Shown here: positions 35,669-47,749 of the stretch, piece after piece | Layout: each line of letters opens with the position of its first letter | Position numbering within the stretch: the first letter of the stretch is position 1 | NCBI GenBank assembly: GCA_002105175.1 | Contig: MCGE01000006.1 | Location: 682,001 to 746,000, forward strand | DNA from: Absidia repens | Lineage: Eukaryota > Mucoromycota > Mucoromycetes > Mucorales > Cunninghamellaceae | DNA: 64,000 nucleotides | Reading direction: 5' to 3' | Position numbers and translations under genes: made by a program | The notes under the pieces: generated by a model | What the model was told of the DNA's origin: nothing | Seen by the model: only the letters and a program-made list of their open reading frames with translations | The model's database searches: none

Positions 35669-36170
35669 TGTATTGTTCGATATAGTATAAAATAAAAAAC
35701 AGACCGATAGAAAGAAAACCAAACACAAGTCACCACGCTTTTTTTTTTTTGATTTTGATTTTGAAATATCGGCATTTGAAAATTGGCAGTTGATTTATCT
35801 TTTCCCATTTGAGAGAAAGATGAAAAAAAGTTCCGTGTCAACCCCCTTAATCTTTCCAAGTGTGATTTATATTCCCCATAAGATCTTGAAACAAGAAAGG
35901 AGATGAAGGGTATTCGAGTCACTTGGCCTTGAAGCACAACTTAGTTCAAGCTCAATTGAAAAATGAAAAAGAGTTTGTGTGTGTGTGTATATCAGCAGGG
36001 GAGGGAACAAGGATTTCAGGGGGAGGGAGGCAAAAAAGTGGACACTCCCCATTGGCCATAAATAAGAGAAATTGGTTTTATCATTATAGTTTTTTTTACA
36101 ATGTAATTTTTTTTAAAAAAAAAAAAATAAAAAATATGAAACTCTTCTCTTTCTTACATTTTTTCCATCA
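35669..36170. promoter_or_regulatory. Shared divergent promoter region, SPT8 and the 36.2-kb gene
   Basis: About 500 bp separates two divergent start codons, so this DNA must contain both promoters. It holds a (GT)n stretch near 35975, a G/A-rich block near 36000-36035 and A/T runs just before the plus-strand ATG. No specific element is identified. Confidence 0.5.
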
Positions 36171-37337
36171 ATGAAAACACAAACATTACTATTGGGTGAA
36201 TACGATTCATCGGCATTTTCCATATACGTTATTCCTGATAACGCGACATCTACCACTGATTATCTTTCTATTGAAGACCTGTATCGACTTTTTTTTCGTC
36301 ATTCTCAAGATGAAATTATTCCTTTAATATATACACTTTACCAGCGATATCCTCAAGATTTCTATCATGATCATCAAAATAACTGTTACATAGCTAAACA
36401 TCAAGTCTTGACTCTTGCTCAATCTTTACAGCTTTTAGCCCTAGCTGAATTTTGTACACTGACTCACGATGAATTGATCAACGGTATTGCTGATCCTCTT
36501 TTTGCCATCACAAACGCCCTGATGCTTCGTCCGGTTACTCCAAAACGCATGACTATTGATTTGGATTGGTTTCCATTAGCACCTGCCAGCGCCTCCTCTC
36601 CCTCCTTCTTTTCCTCTTTTTTAAATTCCACCGCCACCCAATATTTAAATCCCGCCAAGTCAACCACCAGTCGCCCACCGACCTACACGCAAAATGATCA
36701 TAGCTGGTCTCGTCATTTTTTACCTTTACAAAACATTAAGATGAATCATGCTCTAAATTTTCAAAGGCAACAGCAAGCTATTATTGAATGTAGGCAAAGA
36801 TTGTCTGTCTATCGTCAATCACAAGCGAAAGACCATGTTTTAAAAAAACCACCAGTATCATCATTGCCACCTGTCAGTATTCCCAAAATGTCATCATCCG
36901 ATTCATCATTATCTTCATCTTCTTCCTCGCCCGAGTATTATCATCAATATCAAGCTCAAATATACCAGCAAAAAAAAAGAAAAATATCACCTCCACCTCC
37001 ACTACCCAGTCAAAAAATCTCAGGGGTGATGGAATTATCATTAAAAAATCTTCATTATCACTATCCAACAACTCAACAACAGTCATCATCCACAATGGTC
37101 CATAATAATTATCAGCAAAAAAAAATAAAGTCTTCATTTAGTAATTTGGATTTATTGGCTACACAGGCCACAAAAATGAAGGGATTGCCATTGTCTCCCG
37201 AAATATCACCACCACCTCAACCAATACTGTCATTACCGCCTATCTCGTCTTCTACTACCGCAAGCAATTCCTCTTCTTTTCACTTTATTCAATCCATCTC
37301 TTTACCTTCCATTAGAAATGTTTTATCAGACATATAA
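36171..37337 (+). CDS. Hypothetical Ser/Pro/Gln-rich protein, possible regulator
   Basis: Single exon, 388 aa, no known domain recognised. Residues 1-130 look folded (KTQTLLLGEYDSSAFSIYVI; LYRLFFRHSQDEIIPLIYTL) and may be a fungal domain of unknown function. The rest is low complexity with serine runs, a putative nuclear signal QQKKRKISPPPP, and a C-terminus rich in LPLSPEISPPP / LSLPPIS / ISLPSIRNVLSDI, a style common in fungal transcription regulators. This composition, not homology, is the only hint of a nuclear role. The lack of introns is unusual next to the intron-rich neighbours. Confidence 0.7.
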   Translation: MKTQTLLLGEYDSSAFSIYVIPDNATSTTDYLSIEDLYRLFFRHSQDEIIPLIYTLYQRYPQDFYHDHQNNCYIAKHQVLTLAQSLQLLALAEFCTLTHDELINGIADPLFAITNALMLRPVTPKRMTIDLDWFPLAPASASSPSFFSSFLNSTATQYLNPAKSTTSRPPTYTQNDHSWSRHFLPLQNIKMNHALNFQRQQQAIIECRQRLSVYRQSQAKDHVLKKPPVSSLPPVSIPKMSSSDSSLSSSSSSPEYYHQYQAQIYQQKKRKISPPPPLPSQKISGVMELSLKNLHYHYPTTQQQSSSTMVHNNYQQKKIKSSFSNLDLLATQATKMKGLPLSPEISPPPQPILSLPPISSSTTASNSSSFHFIQSISLPSIRNVLSDI

Positions 37338-38084
37338 ATACTTACTTATCCACCTTATAGTTTTATTTTTCATATACATATTTATAAATGTACACACATG
37401 TCACTCATACCTCCTTTTTAGTTAATTGGACAAGTGTGTCTTTTGTTATTGTTGTTCTTTTGCTATTGATTTGTTTATGTTTTTGAGGTTTACTTGAAAT
37501 GGTTAGAGCCTCTCACTTGCTCCTTTTCTTTCTTCCCCTGCCCTGGCTCTCATCATCTATCACTTGTTTTTACCCCTGAGCAATTTTTTTGTATGACATA
37601 ATAAAATGAATGCTTTCAAGTCTCCTTGGCAACTTTTTAGCTTAACTAACGACAAAAGGTGATAAGGTTAATTTATTTTCTTGCCCAATTAAGTCATTGA
37701 CCTGACATTTATAGTACACCGCTCAGCATGAATTACCTCACCAATGTGTAGTGATAGTGTTGAAAAAAAAAAAAAAAAAAAAAAAAAAAAACATCTGTAG
37801 CACTTTTTCGATAACAATAATCACATTGCCTTATATTAACTCCATTGGAGAAGAACTTATGAGGACATTCAGGTATGTATACCGAAACCATAGGTTTTGG
37901 AGGAGCTTTTTTTATATCATCTTATAAAATTTTACTGTACCGCGCATTATAAGCTATTAAAGAAAACCCATTCAAAAAAAATAAATACATTTTTATTGTA
38001 GAATAGACAAAACGAAATGTGTATAAGTAACTCTGCGGTGAATAGTTAGCCATTCCACAAAGAAACGATTAACTAAACTGGACC
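37338..38084. other. Intergenic DNA
   Basis: 3' flank of the preceding gene (AATAAAATGAATG near 37600) and AT-rich sequence with an A27-type run near 37764-37790. No gene. Confidence 0.5.
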
Positions 38085-39350
38085 AAATTGCTCCATGGTG
38101 TGTACGAATGCATCACCAGAAGAGAACCACCGTATCGCTGATGTTAAATGTGGCGGTTACTTTTATGAAAAGAGAAACACCGTGTTGAAGTTGTCGTATG
38201 GTGTTGGATAAAAAAACGCAATTTAATCCCCGCCCACGTGAATTTATTTTTGTCCATTGTTTATTTTTTTCGCGCCTTTTTTTTTTGTCTCTCTTTTTTT
38301 CCTTCTTTAATTCTTCACAATTGTGGTCCCTATGAGGTTATCGTCGGCTTAGATTAGTGTCAGTACTAGTTTAGAAGGGTTTCAGCCCAGGGATTGCCAG
38401 ACTCATGGGAAACCCTTTCCTTTTGGATCTAAGAATTAGAATCACCATTAGTTGACTTTTTGAAACCTCCATTAGCTTAGTTTAGTATTAGTTTGTCCAT
38501 AGTTCATACCTATCTCTGAATAAAATATGTCTATTTTCACTTGCTTTAATGGAAAATGATCCAATAGTCTCTTTCATGTCTTGTGCAATAGATCCCTTTT
38601 GTTACTACCATCACTATTTTTTATTAGTGTTGTACGCCCCATAGTATTTATTATTTCTTACACTTATATTGTATTAGCTCCCACTTTACAGCTGTCTCTT
38701 TAGAATGATTCTGTCCATTTTTCGGTTATGTTTTTATTCTCCTTCATGCTTCCTCCTATAGATTCTTCCATTGAATCCCTTGTTGGAATGAACCCCTTCT
38801 TCTTTAGTTTCACTATCGTCCAATATACTTTAAAAATATATATGTTTTATCAGCCATTATTTTACCCATCGTATAATAATAATAAAAAATGGCTGTATTT
38901 TGAGTGTCCCACCAGACAGTTGAACTCTAATTCACCTGCTATGACCCTTCCCCCTCCCAGAGTCTCAGTGACTGGTGTCTTTGATTGCTTAATATCAAGT
39001 TCTATTTCCTGGTCTATAAATTATATCGACAAAGCAAAAATGTACATTTGTGTAGTAGTCGCTGTGACATACGTACTGCACAGTACTGCACTGTAGAGTA
39101 GAGCATTTTACCCTGATTCCTAGATAACACACTGTCATGATATTAATGAATCAAAAAAATTTTAGTCAATTTAGCGTCAACCATAATCTATTCACCTCTT
39201 CCCAAGAGCCCCGGTGACCGTCTGTAGTTCTCGCTCACTTGATATGAAACAAGATACTATTTCTGCTCAATCATATCGTTTATATCGATCAATCAAACAA
39301 TCAACCAAAAATGTGTCGTCGGCATAGCCTTCATTAGATATAATGTCTAT
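38085..39350 (+). repeat. R-family dispersed repeat, copy R8
   Basis: Left extension AAATTGCTCCATGG (38085) is shared with copies R9 and R11. CACGTG at 38235-38240 in CCCCGCCCACGTG; core GGGAAACCCTTTCCTTTTGG near 38407; TGAATAAAATATGTC near 38518; internal units to about 38850; GTACTGCACAGTACTGCAC near 39072. Confidence 0.8.
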
Positions 39351-40066
39351 AGCATACAGTATTTTAAATTCCAATTGAGACAAAGTGCAATTTGGACGAT
39401 GGAAACTGAAAATTAAGACGAAGTAAATAGTGTCTTGGGACACCTATTACACCTTTTAGATGCTTAGGAAAAAAAAAAAAAAAAAAAAGAGATACCTTCC
39501 CCTCCCCCAAAAAAAAAATATTGGGCTTGTATTCGGCCTTTGCCACCAACATGTGCCTGACTTCCTTTCCTCCCTCGTATTCCAGTAGTGGTCATGAATG
39601 CCGTGAATTCATACTTTTTAACTGTTAGCGTAAATTTTTTAAAAGATGAATATCAGCATCTTAAAAAATGAATGCTAATGCACTTCCTTGTTTTGTTTTA
39701 TTTCCAATTATTTCATCTTCGTCACAATTTAAAGTTAATAAACTGTAGGAAAATAATATCTAGAAACCTAAACAAAAGCTGATTGTGCCCAATGGGCTCC
39801 TCATCAAGATATTCACTGTCAGGGGCGTCAATAACCGCCCTGGTTTTTTGTTGGCACATAAAAAAAGTTGGTAGACGGAATATAAAGCATGACGGATGGT
39901 CCTGAAGGCGCCGCTTATTACAGTAATGCTCAAATTAACTGGGAGGAGTCATGAAGATCGATTTTAAATTCCGCTTTTTTTTTGTCTCTCTTTCACATCC
40001 TGACTCACTTCCCAGAGCTTTACTTTGATCCCTTACATTCTATTATATATACACAAAATTTTAATC
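39351..40066. repeat. Repeat B copy 2 and promoter of the 54-aa gene
   Basis: 39373-39450 repeats the blocks of 24541-24620. At about 39785-39830, GTGCCCAATGGGCTCC and GGGGCGTC parallel the end of R6 (25626-25675), so R8 may extend to here with an insertion. TTTTAAATTCCGC at 39962-39974 followed by a pyrimidine tract is the likely promoter of the next gene and matches the R-family left end. Confidence 0.6.
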
Positions 40067-40323
40067 ATGACAAAAATTGGAAAAGCTCTTGCGGTATCTA
40101 TGGGAGCGTTGGCTGGGGGAGCTGCCGGGTTTTACTTATTGGAAGCTTACAAGATCAATACCAAAGTATGAAGCGTCAAATTATTATTATTATTAATATT
40201 ATTATGATTATTATGATTATTATAATGGCCCGAACTCATTAATTAAATATTGTTTAGGAAAAACGGCTTGCACTCTTATTAGAAAAGAAATATGAGCTGG
40301 AAAAACAGGACGAAACATTATAG
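40067..40323 (+). CDS. Small single-pass membrane protein, probably mitochondrial
   Basis: Two exons, 40067-40165 and 40258-40323; 54 aa. The N-terminus MTKIGKALAVSMGALAGGAA leads into one membrane segment with GxxxG-like spacing (to about residue 25), then a charged helix with EKRLALLLEKKYELEKQDE that could form a coiled coil. No family recognised with certainty; size and layout resemble small accessory subunits or assembly factors of the inner mitochondrial membrane. The promoter has TTTTAAATTCCGC about 95-105 nt upstream. The 3' UTR contains TGTACATA (40392-40399) just before AATAAA (40407-40412). Confidence 0.7.
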
Positions 40324-40391
40324 ATAGTCTCTTTTTATTTTTATTATTACTCCCACCCGTCATATTATCATATTTATTATATCAATAGACT

Positions 40392-40399
40392 TGTACATA
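40392..40399 (+). promoter_or_regulatory. Candidate PUF site TGTACATA in 54-aa gene 3' UTR
   Basis: UGUANAUA match eight bases before the AATAAA at 40407-40412. Confidence 0.45.
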
Positions 40400-40566
40400 T
40401 ATTTGAAATAAAAATATTGATTCCGTCTACCCTCTTTTCCTCTTCCCCTATCTCCCTGGTTTTTTGTGGCAAACTTAGGGACAGAATTTCGAGCGCCGCC
40501 TTTCGACATTCTGGTAAAATTTTTTCTCGATTCCTTTTTCTTTTTTTTTTTTGACTCTTTTCAATT

Positions 40567-40893
40567 ATGTCAAGACAGATATGTGCTTTGCGTCTTGCAT
40601 TTCCATTCAACAGGACCCCTCATTCACTACACATAGGCCGCCGCTCTTTTGTATCAAGGTAATAATACTCATTTTTCCAAACAAAAAATGACTGCCGCCT
40701 AATAGTTCTAGTCAAGCACTAACTTCCTTTTTTTTTTTGGCCGATGATTTCAAGATCTGCTTTGAAGGATGAAGGTACCAAGAAAGTGATACAAGATATT
40801 CGGAAACTGGAACAAAAACTAGAAACGTCGAGGAAAATGGTATTGAGGACAAATAGCTGTGTGTAGTCAAACAAACCACTCACTATCCTTTCT

Positions 40894-40942
<49 letters not shown>

Positions 40943-43238
40943 GCTAGGAACAAGCATCTTTTGCAAAGCTGACCGAACGTGACATTGAAGCTATTTATAA
41001 CGATTTGGCGACAACATCCAATACCCAACAACAAACGCAGCCCAAGATCAATGCTGATTACTTGGAAAACCTTCGCGTCAAATTTCTGGATACTCGACCA
41101 CTACGACAGCTGCGTGCTTCCTCGACTGAAGAGTTTACACAGTATCAAAACGACGTACCCTCTCATTCCATCGCCAGTACCATCGAGAGCAATCAAGAAA
41201 GGACTCAGCCCAATTTGGCTTTAATCTCAACTGAAGACGAACAAGCAAAAACGTCTTTATCAGATGTGACGATTCATGATTTTGAACAATTGATATATGT
41301 CAATGTAAGTGCATGTCTAGGAAGAATACTCCTCATGAAATTGGTATATTGACATTTACAGCGTCCTTTATTTATATTAGGCATTAGCCAGACGACCTGA
41401 ACAAGCTGAACAAGCACTACAATTGATGAAGGTATAGTAAAATCTGGCGCAAATTGTCATATTATGTACTTTGTATTTATTTTTCTTTTCATACCAATGA
41501 CTTTACAGAACTATGATCATATGCCCACTGTACGATGTTACAATCACTTGATGGATGCCTATGCAAATGTGGATAACGTGGAACAAGTGGTGGCAGTATT
41601 TAAACGATTGGGTGAAAACGATTTATCTCCTGATGTTTATAGTTATTCATCTCTGATCAAGGTCTTGGTACAAGCTTCTCGCCTGGATGATGCATTTATT
41701 GTATTCGATAGAATGAAAGCGGCGGATACGACCCCAACACAACCGATCTTCGCCAATCTCATAAATGGATGTTTAAAATCGCGGCTAATGGGCAAGGCAT
41801 GGAAAACCTTTGATGAAATGCGGCTCTCTTATTATCAACCGGACGAAGTCACGTTTACAATGATGTTACATGCTTGTGCCAAGGTAAAATATATGACAAT
41901 ATGATACGCTTTGTTCACTTTTTTTAAACGTTCATACGCTCATTTTTTTTTTTGTCGTATAGAATGGTGAAGTAGAGCGTGCCCTGAACCTTTTTGAAGA
42001 TATGTCTGGATTGCAACTGTACCCCACCGATGTCACATTCAATGTCCTGATTCATGCATGTGCCAAGCGACCTGATTATTACGACGAAGCATTCAGTTTG
42101 TTACACCAAATGGAGGATATACACGGATTCCGACCTGACTTAATCACCTACAACACCCTTCTTGGTGCCTGTGCAAGAAAAAAGGATTTGGGACGTGCCC
42201 GTGATATATTTCGACATTTATTGCAAGCAGATGACATGAACCCAGATTACCGGTCGTTTACGAATCTCTTTTGGTGTTATGCCAACTACGATCCACCATC
42301 TTCATCAATCCCGAAATCATCATCATCATCATCATCGTCATCATCATCACCAACATCATCATCGTCATCATCATCACCAACATCATCGTCATCATCATCA
42401 CCAACATCATCGCTATCATCATCACCAACATTATCGTCATCATCTTTGGTGAGCAGTACTGCCAACCTATTGATACCACACAACTTACCAGCTCGACGAT
42501 CTGCAGTAGTCAGTGAAGCAACCACGATTTTTAATTTTATGGTGCAACAACAACAATCTTCTCCCATAGAAATGACACCCGCTCTATTAACTGCGTATTT
42601 GAATATGCATGTGATGCAACAACAAACGCAAGACTGCGTCTCTATCTACGACACTCTTTTCTCAACACATGATGCTTCTCCCAATGCCAACACATTCAAG
42701 GTCATGCTCCGACACTGCTATCAAACCAAGAATTCAGGACTTGCATGGCGGATATGGGACGACTATAAAGCGTTTTTGGAGCAACGAGCCTTGCCAGTTG
42801 GACTCAATGAGCTGTCAATCATTGAACAAAAGAAAATCACTTTGAAACACCAACAGCAACAATTCCATGAAGGATGGACTTTGGATCAACAACGGAGTAT
42901 GGTACTCTTGATGGCTAGCGTACTTGCAAGGTAATAATAGAAAAAACACACATACACACAATGCCAAACTAATATGAATTGGCGATTTATTAATTTTATC
43001 TTTGTTATATCACAGGGCCAATGAATTACATTACGCCATCCAATTATTGAATGCTTCCTTTACCAAAGGTGGTGATATGAAAGCTTTGCGACTGAAAGAA
43101 GTACAAACCATCCTCAACAAAGCCGTCCAACTTGAAGATGAAGAAATGGTTCACCAAGTGAAACAATTATGCTCCTGGGGCCCGAAGAAATCAATACCTG
43201 GATCCACCAAATATAGACGGGTCAACAGTGTTATGTAA
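40567..43238 (+). CDS. Mitochondrial pentatricopeptide repeat (PPR) protein
   Basis: Seven exons: 40567-40658, 40755-40839, 40948-41304, 41381-41431, 41509-41883, 41963-42930, 43016-43238; 716 aa. The N-terminus (MSRQICALRLAFPFNR..GRRSF) is a typical matrix-targeting presequence. At least five PPR motifs follow: MPTVRCYNHLMDAYANVDNV, SPDVYSYSSLIKVLVQASRL, QPDEVTFTMMLHACAKNGEV, YPTDVTFNVLIHACAKRPDY and RPDLITYNTLLGACARKKDL; further weaker repeats lie C-terminal. PPR proteins bind organellar RNA for processing, stability or translation; the target is not predictable. A serine-rich insertion (42316-42443) built from a TCATCATCACCAACA-type minisatellite interrupts the repeat region. The second intron carries a T46 tract at 40896-40941 before its acceptor. 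Confidence 0.9.
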
Positions 43239-44229
43239 ATATGGTTGTTGTTGTTTTAGAATAAGTATTAGTATTGTCATTATCATTCATTTTTAGATCT
43301 TTATACACATTCTTATTATTTTTTGTATTTGCACTCCTCTCTTAATAAATTCACATTAAATTTTATCATGACTGATTGGCTGATTGATTTCAGGATTTTT
43401 ATGTGAGTTGAAAATTACTTTCATCACCTTTTTTCTCAAGTCTCCCTCTGTCGCTGCTTACTATATTACACTCTTCTTCGTCTAAACCATATTGTCACAT
43501 ATACTGCTACACTGTTTTCTTATAGATCTTTTTTTTTTTTTTTTTTTTTTTTTATCTTTATACTCTTTTTTGTACGTACTAATAAACAATTTTTGTCTGA
43601 CCGTCAGTTTATGATGTCTCTTCTTTTTTATTCTGTCTCAATTAATACTGATTTGGTGACTCGATTTGTGGAATCGCTAGCATAGTATTTGAAATCAATT
43701 CCCCTCCAATTTTTTTACTCTCCCTTCCCACTCTTTACTTTTTTTATTTTTCTTCCTTAATTTTATACATTATCATCCTACTCTATTTTACGACGTCTAC
43801 ATACATTTATATATTCACTGCTAGATCGTTTTTGGTATTTTTTTTTTTTGTCCTCAAAGGTCTTTCTTTATAAATACTAATAAACAATTTTTGATGTCAA
43901 TATAGGCAGTAAATTTATCTCCAATTGAAAGTCAGAGCATACTTTCTACAGAGTTTTTACTTTTATTTTTTGTAAGTGTGTCCCGAACATTTATTCAGAT
44001 GTAGATATAAACTATGGTAATTAAAGTAAACTATATAGTTTAATGATAATACCGTACCATGGTGCCTATATAAAGGTGACGGTGAGAGTAGAGAAAATAT
44101 TGTCTTGTTGTACATAGAATAAGAATAAGGTAAGCTCAACTATTCCAATCGATGAGGGAAAGCTACATATTCTACGATGAGTGACAGATTATTTTACAGT
44201 GAACGGGATAAATTATACTACATACTGTA
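43239..44229. other. Intergenic DNA
   Basis: PPR 3' UTR (AATAAATTC near 43344), then AT-rich sequence with two similar blocks, ACTAATAAACAATTTTTG(T/A)TGTC-like, near 43578 and 43877, each after a T tract; these may be a local duplication of about 300 bp. No gene. Confidence 0.5.
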
Positions 44230-45180
44230 GTTCGAATTGCTCCCTTTTGGACATCAATGCATCAATATAAAAGACCAAAAATGCCTCCAATGTGGAAATG
44301 GTAGTGTTCACGGTCATGAGAAGCGAACCAAACGTTTTTGAAGTGTATAGTCCTAAAGAGATAACCGATTTCCTTTTTTGTATCCACCAAAAAAAAAAAT
44401 CGCGTCCGGAAGTCCATTTCAAACCCAGCACACTTGATTTTATTTTCGCCCATTTTTTATTTTCCTTCTTTCCTTTCTTTCTTTTTCTTCTTCATCATTC
44501 AACTTCTTTAGGATTGTGGCGATCTTAGATTAGTATCAGGACTATCTTAGAAAGGTTTTCAGCTCAGAGATTACAAGATGTATGGGGAAACCCTTTCATT
44601 TTGGATTCAGGATTGCGAACGAGCATTAGTTGGCTTGCTGGGGCTCTATTAGCTTAGTTTAGTGCTAGTTTGTCCAGTATCTATCTTTGAATAAAATAGA
44701 ACTCTTTTTACTTGCTTTAATGAAAAATATTTCAATAGCTTCTCCCATGTTTTTGTATAAACGGTACTGTTTTTCCATCGTCCACTTTTAGATATATTTT
44801 TTTGCGTGAATAAAACATACTTTAGTCCCTCACATGCTTTGTACCTCACAGTATAATGTCCTCCATCTTACAAACGTCCCTTTTGATTAGTGTTGACCAT
44901 TTTTCAGATGCCACTTTAGTCTCCCTCATGCCTTTTCCAATAGATCTCTTCAATAACCCCACGTTACAATGAACACCTCAACTTTAATCTTAGTATCTAC
45001 GAATATGCTTTAATAAAATATATTTTTGTATTAACCGTCCTGTGGCCTACCGCAGAGTAAAAAATGCTGCTATTATTGAGGCCCTGTCAAACACTTGTCT
45101 TCTAGTTCGCTCACTATATCTATTTCCTCCACCCCTTCCCTACCAGAAACTAGTCGCCATTATTAGATCAGCTTAATTTC
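44230..45180 (+). repeat. R-family dispersed repeat, copy R9
   Basis: Left extension CGAATTGCTCCC (44232). The E-box is mutated to CACTTG (44431-44436). Core GGGGAAACCCTTTCATTTTG near 44585, TTGAATAAAATAGAAC near 44687, and internal units with TTTAGTCTCCCTCATG near 44915. Confidence 0.8.
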
Positions 45181-45195
45181 TAGACTGCTCCCCCG

Positions 45196-45345
45196 CTATA
45201 ATTTATTATCATTTTCGTCGCTGTACCACTCCAATTCAGTAAATGGCATTTGACGTTGGGTCTCTTGATTTAATCGATGTAAAGCTCGTTGTCGTCCCGC
45301 CGATTTTCCTGTTCCGCTCCAAGTTCTTCTATCCAAAGTGCCCAT
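45196..45345 (-). CDS. Possible micro-protein, 49 aa
   Basis: Minus-strand frame starting MGTLDRRTWSGTGKSAGRQR and ending YSDENDNKL. An in-frame ATG at 45378 would add 11 hydrophobic residues, but a TTTTATCAG acceptor-like string lies between, so an upstream exon is possible. The composition (basic middle, acidic end, ETQRQMPFTELEW) is more protein-like than flanking shadows. No family recognised. Confidence 0.35.
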   Translation of the reverse strand: MGTLDRRTWSGTGKSAGRQRALHRLNQETQRQMPFTELEWYSDENDNKL

Positions 45346-45959
45346 GTCAGACTGATAAAATAAAATAAAAACGCTCATGACACATACTGTACTGTATAGT
45401 AGACTCGATACACCACTAGTAATACAGTAAAGTCCCTCTAAAATAAAAATAGAAAAAAAATCAAGTGCCCATTTTGTGTTTTTTAGTGTTTTATTGGGGG
45501 AGGGAGGAGGATGCTAGGCATACAGAGTGTCTTTCAAGGATACTTCCTCTGCAAAATTCGATTGCTGCGTAGTGTATTCCGGATATTGCAATTCATTTCA
45601 TCCCAAAGCAATATTAAGCGTCATGATTATTACTATTTTTTATTTGTATACATAGCGCATTGCCCAGCCACCCATATAAATTGTTCAATCGCAGCTATCG
45701 TCAAAACAGTTTAAATGGCGCCAACAGAAAAAACGCGTAAATTTAACTTTGCGTGCAATAAACTGAAATTTACGCTTGAGAATCTATGTCTGCCGGTGGT
45801 GTGTGTGTTTGTGTGTGTGGTGTGTAGAGTGTCATTTGATCTTAGCTAACGGTTATTGGTTGGTTATCATTTTACATCCCAGAAAATGATATTCCGTCAA
45901 ATCGTTAAAGAAAAAAAAAAAAAAAAGGAGCTGATTCTATTCGGTATGTTCAGTCTAGT

Positions 45960-46980
45960 GGAGGTTGTGTTGACGGCACCGTCTAGGTTAATTGATATAA
46001 ATGGTAGAACGGGAATACAGCCACAGTTCATATAGAATGACTGAGATATGTCAACCAGTCACTAACCATCAGGAAAATCATTGTAGATAAGCTAGAAAGT
46101 AATATAAGTTGCTCTATATTGAAGACTACACGTACAACACAACCTAAATTTATTTATATGATAGGCCGAGCAGATATATAGCTACATTTGATAGTAAGTG
46201 ATCGAAGGCCGCTGATCAGTTCTGGGGAGAGGGGGAAGGAGAACTAGTCATGGTGGATGGGTGGATTAGAAAGAAAGTGTTTGGTAGCACACTAAAAAAT
46301 AGCTACATTAGCAACATTGTTTATTATACGACAATTCAGAAGATGGGTAATAAAAAGGCATATTTTATTGAAGCATGTAAGTACATACTAAAGCGAAAGG
46401 TGAGAGGTTATTGTAACAGAGAATCAATACGAGCTTCTATTGGGGAAAACATATTGGAGACTAACGGGAAATCTGGAAAATGGTCAATACTAATCTAAAG
46501 GGGTCTATTGTAAAACGGGATATAATATATTTTACAGGACATGAGAAATACTAAAGGAATATCTTTTACTGCAGTGAAATGTATCATTGGTCGACACTAA
46601 TCGAAACGGGCACGATGATAAAAATAAATCTCTTGCATTAGACTGAGACAGACTATTGGGACATTTTTCATTAAAGCAGGTAAAAAAAAAAAGTCATATT
46701 TATTCAGATATAGATACAAACTATGGACAAGCTAACACCAAACTATGCTAATGAATGCTCCAAAATACAACTAGTAGTGGTTCCAAATCTTGAATCCGAT
46801 ATGACAGGGTTACCCCAAGCATCTCGTAATCCCTGAGCTGAAAACCCTTCTAAACTAGTCCTGGTACTGATCTAGGTCCATCACAATCTCGAAAAGGCAT
46901 AATGGTGAAGAAAAAAGGAAAGGAGAATAATGAAAAGAAAGAGAAAGGAGAAAATAAATTCACGTGGGTGGGATTTAAAG
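45960..46980 (-). repeat. R-family dispersed repeat, copy R10
   Basis: Minus-oriented copy whose left end (CACGTG 46961-46966 plus GGGATTTAAA) lies only about 140 bp from the NAA30 start codon, so it overlaps or abuts the NAA30 promoter. Core near 46830-46800, AATAAA-type signal near 46700, internal units near 46660 and 46600, far block near 46300. Confidence 0.78.
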
Positions 46981-47116
46981 TCTGGCGTATGAGCAACACC
47001 CTTCACGCTTCACGCAGATCTATATACAAACCCCGCTTAATGTACGCAAAATTCAAGTCACGCCGAAAAAACACTCCTGTGCGCCTAGCATTGATTTTTT
47101 TCTTCTCTCATCCGTC

Positions 47117-47749
47117 ATGTCTCAATCTCCCATCACCTATGTACCGTATGAAAATGAACACCAGTTGCCTGCGATTATTCGACTAATTGAAAACGATCTC
47201 TCGGAGCCCTATTCTGTATACACTTATCGATACTTTATTCACAACTGGCCCCACCTTTGTTTTCTGGTAACAAAAAAATAAAAAATAAAAAATAAAAAAA
47301 TAGGCATACACACCCAGCGCTCCGCAGAATCGGTTCTATCCCTTATTTTTCACATCCCCTATCGTTTTGATTATTGTATTCACCATACTTACTTTCTTCA
47401 TCTTGTGGTGTGTTTCTAGGCTATGGATAAGGAAACATGTGTGGGCGTCATCATATGCAAATTGGACCCTCACAAAGACAGACAACGAGGTTATATTGCA
47501 ATGCTGGCTGTGGCGAAGGACTATCGAAAACGGGCTATCGGAAGTACGTTGGTGGAAAAGGCAGTGCACGCAATGAAAAAAGAAAAGGCAGATGAAGTGG
47601 TCTTGGAAACGGAATTCACCAACCTGGGAGCACTGGGTTTATACCAACGACTTGGGTTTATCAAGGACAAAAGGCTTTACCGATACTATTTAAATGGTGT
47701 CGACGCTTTCAGATTGAAACTCTTTTGTAGGACAATGGTCAAGGATTAG
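47117..47749 (+). CDS. NAA30: NatC catalytic subunit Naa30 (Mak3), N-alpha-acetyltransferase
   Basis: Two exons, 47117-47266 and 47420-47749; 159 aa. GNAT fold with the Naa30 hallmarks [20 protein letters not shown] (acetyl-CoA loop with RxxGxG-like R-K-R-A-I-G), [32 protein letters not shown] and [13 protein letters not shown]. The N-terminal element [20 protein letters not shown] is the NatC substrate-side strand. NatC acetylates protein N-termini beginning Met-hydrophobic, with partner subunits Naa35 and Naa38, on the ribosome. The second position of the acetyl-CoA loop is Ala instead of Gly (RAIG), a mild variant. TGTATATA (47775-47782) directly precedes AATAAA (47784-47789) in the 3' UTR. 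Confidence 0.95.
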
